This document shows positions 1 through 3,658 of a DNA stretch of 5,477 bases, piece by piece (position 1 is the first letter of the stretch; every line of letters begins with the position of its first letter). The position numbers were made by a program, and so were the translations under genes. The notes below the pieces were generated by a model. It was not told the DNA's origin. It made no database searches and saw nothing but the letters and a program-made list of their open reading frames with translations. Source of the stretch: an uncultured Clostridia bacterium (lineage in GTDB: Bacteria; Bacillota; Clostridia; Christensenellales; Borkfalkiaceae); NCBI GenBank assembly GCA_937912025.1, contig CALDOZ010000018.1:1-5477 (forward strand). Direction: 5' to 3'.

Positions 1-3
1 AGC

Positions 4-720
4 ATGAAAAAGTTTTTTAAAAAAGTACATGGATTACATTGGTTGATTAAAGCATTTTTAATTATAGATTTTATAATAGTATGTTGTTTTGTTCTTGTTT
101 ATGGTCCAATTGATAAAGCTAGAGTTTTTTGGATTACAACGGCAATGGAAACAGGAAGTCATCAGTACTTAGCTAATATTTTTTATTCTGATAATGTTTT
201 GTACAATAATCATTCGGCTTCTGCAAAGGATAATATGGCAAAACTTTCATCTGGATATTATTCGCCAGATGCATGGAAATGTAATCTTAATGATGATGTT
301 ACAATAACTCCAAAAATGACTTTTGTAAAAAATAATCAAAAAGGTACAGATCCAGGAATTTGTTTTGAAGGCTGTTTCGATATTTCTAAAAGAATGTTTT
401 CTAAACCTCAAAAAATTGCTGTAAACACAGATGTCTTAAAGCAATTCGATTCTATTAAATCTGGTAATCCAATTTCTGGTATTCGATTTAAGGCAGAAGC
501 AGAAGGTGAAGTAGCATTCAGATTGTATCTTACAGATTATAATGGTAACGTTTTTGATACTAACTTTGACGTAGAGCTTGATAGTATAAATGACTTTAAG
601 ATTGATAAAAAAATCAGTTCGGGAATTTGTGGTATGTATTTCATGGTACTTTTGGATACAGAAGATTACGAAACTTCAAAAAATTATAAATTTACTATTT
701 CGAACTTAGAAGTTTACTAG
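4..720 (+). CDS. Membrane-anchored extracytoplasmic protein with glycosidase-type N-terminal module and beta-rich C-terminus
   Basis: A 238-residue protein starts at the ATG at 4; the upstream region is outside the window, so its ribosome-binding site cannot be checked. Basic residues (MKKFFKK) precede one membrane segment at about 13-33, so the rest is probably outside the cell. Residues 45-62 (TTAMETGSHQYLANIFYS) resemble, from memory, the conserved segment just after the membrane anchor of phosphodiester glycosidase (NAGPA-like) proteins of Firmicutes. The catalytic domain of that family is not recognisable. Instead residues ~95-238 are beta-rich (for example FRLYLTDYNGNVFD) and end in YKFTISNLEVY, in the style of a jelly-roll carbohydrate-binding module. 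I infer a cell-surface, perhaps glycan-related, role without visible catalytic residues. It is followed after 16 nt by a truncated gene in the same direction, so it is probably the remainder of an operon interrupted by the RHS array. Confidence 0.75.
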   Translation: MKKFFKKVHGLHWLIKAFLIIDFIIVCCFVLVYGPIDKARVFWITTAMETGSHQYLANIFYSDNVLYNNHSASAKDNMAKLSSGYYSPDAWKCNLNDDVTITPKMTFVKNNQKGTDPGICFEGCFDISKRMFSKPQKIAVNTDVLKQFDSIKSGNPISGIRFKAEAEGEVAFRLYLTDYNGNVFDTNFDVELDSINDFKIDKKISSGICGMYFMVLLDTEDYETSKNYKFTISNLEVY

Positions 721-723
721 GAT

Positions 724-736
724 GGGGGGGGTAAAA
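724..736 (+). promoter_or_regulatory. Eight-G homopolymer at the ribosome-binding position of the 737 start
   Basis: Positions 724-731 are eight consecutive G residues followed by TAAAA and the ATG at 737. The run sits where a Shine-Dalgarno sequence belongs and can pair with the CCUCC of 16S rRNA. An upstream ATG at 722 is in frame with 737 and would place the G run inside the coding sequence (M-G-G-V-K-M). Such a run is conspicuous in AT-rich DNA and is prone to slipped-strand length change, which would alter spacing or frame. Confidence 0.5.
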
Positions 737-847
737 ATGATAAAAAGTTTGTTCAAAAAAGCTGTTTTATTTTTTTGTTTTTTAGTTTTAATAGTAATCT
801 TACAAAACATTCTACCATTACAACACAGATATATAGAATTAATATAA
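737..847 (+). pseudogene. Truncated 5' end of a membrane or secreted protein gene
   Basis: An open frame of 36 codons runs from the ATG at 737 to TAA at 845-847. It begins with basic residues (MIKSLFKK) followed by a strongly hydrophobic stretch (AVLFFCFLVLIVILQNIL), which reads as a signal anchor. The residues after it are few and not domain-like. The frame overlaps the antiparallel gene at 753-1049 by about 95 bp, unusual for two intact genes. I infer the 5' remnant of the next gene in the plus-strand operon, its remainder lost where the RHS cassette array joins. A genuine 36-residue membrane peptide cannot be excluded. The exact breakpoint, somewhere in 737-847, cannot be fixed from this sequence. 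Confidence 0.5.
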
Positions 848-1049
848 ACACAATAGTTATTAAAAGGCTATAAAAAATCATTTCTATTTCAAATAAATCG
901 TAGTAATAAGATAAAAATAAATTAGAAATAAAGAAAACTGCAAAATATAAAACCAATTGAACTAAACCAAACACAAATTCTCTTGTAAAAACACAATTTT
1001 GACTCAATACACTTATAAAACAATGTATTAAATATTTAACTGTTTTCAT
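753..1049 (-). CDS. Small two-TM membrane protein, putative orphan immunity gene D
   Basis: A 98-residue protein of unknown family. I chose the ATG at 1049 because GGAG (1056-1059, minus strand) lies 6 nt before it. The in-frame GTG at 1061 would place that SD inside the gene. Two hydrophobic segments are visible at about 25-48 and 57-85, followed by a Lys-rich tail (KLKNKKIKQLF) that is probably cytoplasmic. It follows a tip-like remnant (1154-1068) in the same direction and is the last gene of the minus-strand array. By position it is probably an immunity protein for a membrane-active RHS toxin. Its 3' end overlaps the truncated plus-strand gene, so the natural C-terminus may itself have been altered. 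No terminator hairpin is visible after its stop. The immunity role is inferred from context only. Confidence 0.5.
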   Translation of the reverse strand: MKTVKYLIHCFISVLSQNCVFTREFVFGLVQLVLYFAVFFISNLFLSYYYDLFEIEMIFYSLLITIVFILILYICVVMVECFVRLLLKLKNKKIKQLF

Positions 1050-1067
1050 TATTTTCTCCACTAATGA

Positions 1068-1154
1068 TTAATTAAAAATAAACTCAAACCATTTATCTTT
1101 ATTTTTAGAAGCATTTTTCAATATGGATATTATGCCAACCAAAATTTTATTTTT
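1068..1154 (-). pseudogene. Degenerate RHS toxin-tip remnant D
   Basis: A stop-bounded stretch of 28 codons ends at TAA 1068-1070, just before the immunity-like gene at 1049. It has no usable start codon. It contains KILVGIISILKN and ends KWFEFIFN. At DNA level the part around 1128-1145 resembles tip B around 3060-3077 (TGCCAACCAAA shared on the plus strand, matching LVG in both frames). I read it as the 3' stub of a toxin tip whose upstream part is gone. The stretch is short, so confidence is low. Confidence 0.3.
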
Positions 1155-1202
1155 TTACATAAAATGAACACCATACTTTTGTTTGCATAATTCATATATC
1201 AA

Positions 1203-1697
1203 TTATTTGAAAAAAGATGCTATTTCATTCCATCCAGGAAATATAATTACTTTTTTTGATTTTAACTTTACTATAATTGTATTTTTGCAAAATTTTATTT
1301 TCTTGATATCATAATTGTAAAATTGAATTTGTTTATTGCCAACGAAAATATTATAAATGTTATTACAATAAGATAATTGTATTTGCAGTTTATCTTGAGT
1401 TTTATATTTATTAAATAAACTATCGGCATGATTTTTAAAAGTAAAAAATCTAATTAGTGGAATAATAAAAAAAACAACTGCACCAACTAATAAAGCATAC
1501 CCATTTAACAACTCTTCATTTCCAAATATATAATATGTTTGATAATCTTGTGTATTAGCAAAATAACCTATTGCTAAAAAATAGATTGAAAACGCTAGCA
1601 AAATTAAACTTATAATTATATCGTTTTTGTATTCATTTAACCATGTTTCTTTTATGTGATGTGAAATTTCTGTTTGATTAATGTTATAAGTAAACAT
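1203..1697 (-). CDS. YcxB-like membrane protein, putative orphan immunity gene A
   Basis: A 164-residue protein starting at ATG 1697, preceded by AAGAGG (1703-1708, minus strand) at 5 nt spacing. There is a cytoplasmic-looking N-terminus, two membrane segments at about 26-46 and 66-85, then a soluble domain at ~100-164. The pattern YNYDIKKIKFCKNTIIV followed by KKVIIFPGW resembles the YcxB-like C-terminal domain (a strand-rich fold ending in an 'iiiP' motif and helix), a family often found beside polymorphic toxins. It lies 18 nt behind the stop of RHS core fragment A and would be expressed from the promoter at 1933-1961. The frame stays open for 15 more sense codons after its TAA (1202-1158, helix-like: LIYELCKQKYGVHFM), so the C-terminal helix may have been cut by a recent nonsense change. 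Immunity function is inferred from context. Confidence 0.6.
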   Translation of the reverse strand: MFTYNINQTEISHHIKETWLNEYKNDIIISLILLAFSIYFLAIGYFANTQDYQTYYIFGNEELLNGYALLVGAVVFFIIPLIRFFTFKNHADSLFNKYKTQDKLQIQLSYCNNIYNIFVGNKQIQFYNYDIKKIKFCKNTIIVKLKSKKVIIFPGWNEIASFFK

Positions 1698-1715
1698 AAA
1701 AACCTCTTATTTTCA

Positions 1716-1924
1716 TTATGCAAATGCTAAACCTGCGCCAAAACCAACAGCACCCCCCAAGAGAATAAGTCCTGCAATTAAAAATGCAATATTACCTGTT
1801 GGGTCATAATACATGATAGGGTTGTTGCCACAGTAAGCGTAAAGGTTAACGCCGTTAATAACGTCTGGGTTTAAGTAAGAAATATCGTCAATGGTAATGA
1901 AACGGCAAATTTCAGGGTCGTAGT
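1716..1924 (-). pseudogene. RHS core fragment A with toxin-less tip
   Basis: The fragment begins abruptly at the second Tyr of YYDPEICRF and continues through ISYLNPDVINGVNLYAY, NPIMYYDPTGN and the hydrophobic IAFLIAGLILLGG, then diverges and stops after GLAFA (TAA 1716-1718). It aligns with 4116-4307 of the main RHS gene with 8 differences over 192 bp by hand. It lacks the YD repeats, most of the pre-toxin hydrophobic region and any toxin domain. The frame can be extended back to a TTG at 1961, but that TTG is the first three bases of the -35 box, so it is not a credible start. I regard it as untranslated, serving as leader of the downstream YcxB-like gene and as recombination homology. Confidence 0.85.
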
Positions 1925-1932
1925 GTAGATAT

Positions 1933-1961
1933 ATTTTAATATAGTATTGAAATTTTGTCAA
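1933..1961 (-). promoter_or_regulatory. Sigma-A-like promoter of orphan unit 2
   Basis: On the minus strand TTGACA (1961-1956) is followed after exactly 17 nt by TAAAAT (1938-1933). The -35 is consensus and the -10 differs by one base. Transcription would start near 1926, at the first bases of core fragment A, and run into the YcxB-like gene. It lies directly after the hairpin terminator of the preceding unit. A TTGACA/17/TAAAAT match can arise by chance in AT-rich DNA, but placement and exact conservation in both repeat copies support it. Confidence 0.65.
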
Positions 1962-1971
1962 GGTTATATAA

Positions 1972-2007
1972 ATTTAAAAGGCGAGTGCGCTATAAAGCAC
2001 ACTCGCC
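1972..2007 (-). terminator. Hairpin terminator after immunity-like gene C
   Basis: On the minus strand GGCGAGTG pairs with CACTCGCC (1980-2007), extended inward by a U-G wobble and two GC pairs around the loop UUUAUA. TTTTAAATTTAT follows. The extra inner pair exists only in the minus-strand RNA (C-A mismatch on plus) and the T-rich tail is only on the minus side, so it serves the minus strand. It begins 15 nt after the stop of the gene ending at 2023. Confidence 0.75.
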
Positions 2008-2022
2008 AAATAACAGTAATAT

Positions 2023-2424
2023 TTAAGTATTTCTTTCTAATAATAATTTACCTTTTTTTATTTCTTCGATAGTATATATTTCATCAAAATGTTGAATTAA
2101 AAGCTCTCTTATTTCTTGATTTGTTTGTAATTTAAAATTTGATATAGTCTTAATTCTTTCTTTTAGTATGTTATAAAATTTATTCCGTGCATAAAAATAG
2201 AAAGAAAAATATATTGATAATTCAATTGTTACAAACATAGCAATTAATACTATAGCAATTGTATCATTATCTTTAAAAATAATACTTACCAAAATTGAAA
2301 TTAGACAAACCGTGAAACTAATTAATTTAAAAACCTTATATAGTTTTTTAAAATGAATTATATACGGATCATTTATTGGGAATAAAAATAAAATTAAAAA
2401 TAGAAAGAAAAAAATACACACCAT
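2023..2424 (-). CDS. Three-TM membrane protein, putative orphan immunity gene C
   Basis: A 133-residue protein of unknown family, starting at ATG 2424; an in-frame TAA two codons upstream rules out an earlier start. Hydrophobic segments lie at about 2-16, 33-50 and 56-77. The C-terminal half (~80-133) is charged and helical (FYNILKERIKTISN, EIRELLIQHFDEIYTIEEIKKG), probably cytoplasmic. The ATG is 6 nt after the stop of tip remnant C, fitting translational coupling to that tip. The only strong SD-like sequence (GGAGGT, 2446-2451) is 21 nt upstream, too far to serve it directly. With the tip now lacking a start codon, translation of this gene may be weak. A terminator follows 15 nt after its stop. 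An immunity role, possibly against a membrane-active toxin, is inferred from the tip-gene-terminator order. Confidence 0.6.
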   Translation of the reverse strand: MVCIFFFLFLILFLFPINDPYIIHFKKLYKVFKLISFTVCLISILVSIIFKDNDTIAIVLIAMFVTIELSIYFSFYFYARNKFYNILKERIKTISNFKLQTNQEIRELLIQHFDEIYTIEEIKKGKLLLERNT

Positions 2425-2430
2425 ATATTA

Positions 2431-2688
2431 TTAACTGAATAAGTTACCTCCAAATGTTGAAATAATTATGCTACTCAATACTATTATTGTTGATTTTATT
2501 TTATACTTTAAAATAGCTTTTGCCATATTGTTGTACATAGTTTGTAATGCTAATCCGCTATTTGGTCTTAATGCAACTTCTTTAGCTGAATTTAAAAATG
2601 CTTTTGCTAAAGTTATAATAACGTTATGTACTTTATTTGTAGCATAAGTGCAAACACTTGTAAAAAGTGCTACTTTAATATTGTGTTT
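2431..2688 (-). pseudogene. Start-less toxin-tip remnant C
   Basis: An open stretch of 85 codons ends at TAA 2431-2433, with no ATG, GTG or TTG start in its first 50 codons. It begins KHNIKVALFTSVCTYATNK, has a middle part with EVALRPNSGLALQTMYNN, and ends in a hydrophobic segment (STIIVLSSIIISTFGG). Such a long open frame is unlikely by chance in AT-rich DNA. Its first codons overlap the end of gene B in another frame by about 14 nt. It sits directly before immunity-like gene C with 6 nt between stop and start, the spacing of a toxin-immunity pair. I infer a C-terminal RHS tip that has lost its core fragment. The toxin family is not recognised; the hydrophobic end suggests membrane activity, which is only a guess. 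Confidence 0.5.
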
Positions 2689-2980
2689 TTATTTGAGTAC
2701 GCGATAATTTTTTACATAATTTTTCAAACGCAAATACTTTATTAAATAAATTAGAATCATACTCTAAATAAGCTGAATCAATTATTAATTTTGAAGACCA
2801 TATATCTTTGTCTTTTGTCAATACAACAACTTTTTTATCTTTAATTATAGTATGCTGTATAGATTCAAACTCTCGTTTTATACCTTTAACAACAAAAATA
2901 TTTGGGCTATGATTAAGTTTTATAATATCATTACACATAGCAATTATTTCATCAGCATAAATTTTAAGCTTATCTATCAT
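2675..2980 (-). CDS. Soluble protein of unknown family, putative orphan immunity gene B
   Basis: A 101-residue protein starts at ATG 2980 with AAAGG 7 nt upstream. It begins 10 nt after the stop of tip B, as expected for a toxin-immunity pair. It has no membrane segment. The pattern is mixed alpha/beta: an N-terminal helix (MIDKLKIYADEIIAMCNDIIKL), strands around NIFVVKG and KKVVVLTKD, then a helical end (NLFNKVFAFEKLCKKLS). I do not recognise the family. It shares the leader and promoter of orphan unit 1 (3217-3245). Its 3' end overlaps tip remnant C by about 14 nt in another frame, marking where a second tip/immunity pair was joined behind it. The immunity role comes from context only. Confidence 0.55.
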   Translation of the reverse strand: MIDKLKIYADEIIAMCNDIIKLNHSPNIFVVKGIKREFESIQHTIIKDKKVVVLTKDKDIWSSKLIIDSAYLEYDSNLFNKVFAFEKLCKKLSRTQIKTQY

Positions 2981-2990
2981 TTATTTACCT

Positions 2991-3208
2991 TTACCCAATT
3001 AATGTAATCCAATCTGAATTGGCTATAAAATATTGTAAAATATTCACGGCACTTTTTGCTATTTTGCCAACCAAATATTTTGCTCCATTATTAATTAAAA
3101 ATTTTGATACCATAGTGGCGTTATTTTTATATAGAACAAAGTCTTTTACTGGGTTTAAGTAAGAAATATCGTCAATGGTAATGAAACGGCAAATTTCAGG
3201 GTCGTAGT
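2991..3208 (-). pseudogene. RHS core fragment B fused to a 52-residue alternative tip
   Basis: Twenty codons of RHS core (YDPEICRF to DDISYLNP, 3208-3150) are followed in frame by a tip unlike the main gene: VKDFVLYKNN, then VSKFLINNGAKYLVGKIAKS, ending ANSDWITLIG (TAA 2991-2993). The core part matches 4248-4307 of the main gene with one difference. The tip replaces the main gene's sequence right after ISYLNP, before the usual YDPTGN end of the core. The tip is short, helical and amphipathic, more like a small membrane-acting peptide than an enzyme, but I recognise no family. The open frame reaches back to a GTG at 3284, which lies inside the terminator hairpin, so translation from there is not credible. 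The tip probably stays silent unless recombined onto the full RHS gene. Confidence 0.75.
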
Positions 3209-3216
3209 GTAGATAT

Positions 3217-3245
3217 ATTTTAATATAGTATTGAAATTTTGTCAA
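3217..3245 (-). promoter_or_regulatory. Sigma-A-like promoter of orphan unit 1
   Basis: TTGACA (3245-3240, minus strand), 17-nt spacer, TAAAAT (3222-3217), identical to the element at 1933-1961. A transcript would start near 3210, immediately before the YDPEICRF codons, and cover tip B, gene B, tip remnant C and gene C up to the terminator at 1972-2007. Confidence 0.65.
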
Positions 3246-3255
3246 GGTTATATAA

Positions 3256-3291
3256 ATTTTAAAGGCGAGTGCGCTATAAAGCACACTCGCC
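3256..3291 (-). terminator. Hairpin terminator of the main RHS/immunity operon
   Basis: Same hairpin as at 1980-2007 (stem GGCGAGTG/CACTCGCC with an inner U-G and two GC pairs, loop UUUAUA), here at 3264-3291, followed on the minus strand by TTTAAAATTTAT. It starts 31 nt after the stop of the immunity gene ending at 3323. It separates the main operon from the promoter of orphan unit 1 only 18 nt further on. The T tract is short, so termination may be incomplete. Confidence 0.7.
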
Positions 3292-3322
3292 CAAAGCTTT
3301 AATTATGAAAGCAATTTAATAT

Positions 3323-3658
3323 TTAATTAAAATTTGTATAATTTTCGAAAGAATTATTATATTTAATATCTAAAATTTTAATATTTGACCAAAGCTGTTT
3401 TAATGTGAAAGTTCCTTTTCGTCCCATTGAAAATAATTTAAAATTTTCTTCAAATTTACCATAAAAAGATATTTTTTCAAAATCACTTTTTGTTAATTTG
3501 ATTTCTATTCTTTCAATGGTTTTTTCATTTTCAAAAACATCATAAACTTTCTTAATTATACACTCTCTATAATGAGAATAATTTTTTACAGCAAAAATAA
3601 TATATTCAATTTTACCATCATTAAAATCTTTTATAAATTTTTGATAATCTAAATTCAT
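3323..3658 (-). CDS. Putative cognate immunity protein of the RHS toxin
   Basis: A 111-residue soluble protein if the ATG at 3658 is used. That ATG overlaps the stop of the RHS gene as TAATG, the classic arrangement for coupled translation. The in-frame ATG at 3670 would add four residues (MVRI); neither has a clear SD. The sequence is mixed alpha/beta and charged, with strands at IEYIIFAVKNYS, an ERIEIKLTKSDFEKI segment and FKLFSMGRKGTFTLKQLW, and no membrane segment. I do not recognise the family. Its place directly behind the RHS tip and before a terminator is the standard position of the immunity gene, which in this family binds and neutralises the cognate C-terminal toxin in the cytoplasm. 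Its DNA is as AT-rich as the orphan genes, unlike the RHS core. Confidence 0.65.
   Translation of the reverse strand: MNLDYQKFIKDFNDGKIEYIIFAVKNYSHYRECIIKKVYDVFENEKTIERIEIKLTKSDFEKISFYGKFEENFKLFSMGRKGTFTLKQLWSNIKILDIKYNNSFENYTNFN

Larger units (their letters stand above)
1865..2007 (-). repeat. 143-bp direct repeat, copy A (terminator, promoter, RHS core start)
   Basis: This stretch is identical to 3149-3291 except for one base (1976 A, 3260 T on the plus strand), at an offset of 1284 bp. On the minus strand it holds in order a hairpin terminator, a promoter and the first 60 bp of the RHS core fragment (YDPEICRF to ISYLNP). Only that last 60 bp is shared with the main RHS gene, so the rest is specific to the orphan units. 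Confidence 0.95.
3149..3291 (-). repeat. 143-bp direct repeat, copy B (terminator, promoter, RHS core start)
   Basis: Second copy of the 1865-2007 repeat, with one mismatch. Both ends are sharp: beyond 3291 the sequences differ at once, and below 3149 this copy enters tip B while the other continues along the RHS core. The two copies delimit a 1284-bp unit that homologous recombination could delete or duplicate. Confidence 0.95.

Noticed and set aside
1050..1061. GTG at 1061 as start of gene D
   Set aside because: GGAG at 1056-1059 fits the ATG at 1049 at normal spacing and would fall inside the gene if GTG were used.
1716..1961. 81-codon reading of core fragment A starting at TTG 1961
   Set aside because: The TTG is the start of the -35 box and would lie upstream of the transcript; there is no SD.
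2639..2673. Inverted repeat GTAGCA/TGCTAC with an inner AAGTG/CACTT
   Set aside because: Considered as terminator or recombination site after gene B. It has no T tract, an uneven internal loop and lies in the tip C frame, so chance is as likely.
2991..3284. 97-codon reading of core fragment B starting at GTG 3284
   Set aside because: The GTG lies inside the terminator hairpin and the first codons run through hairpin and promoter sequence.
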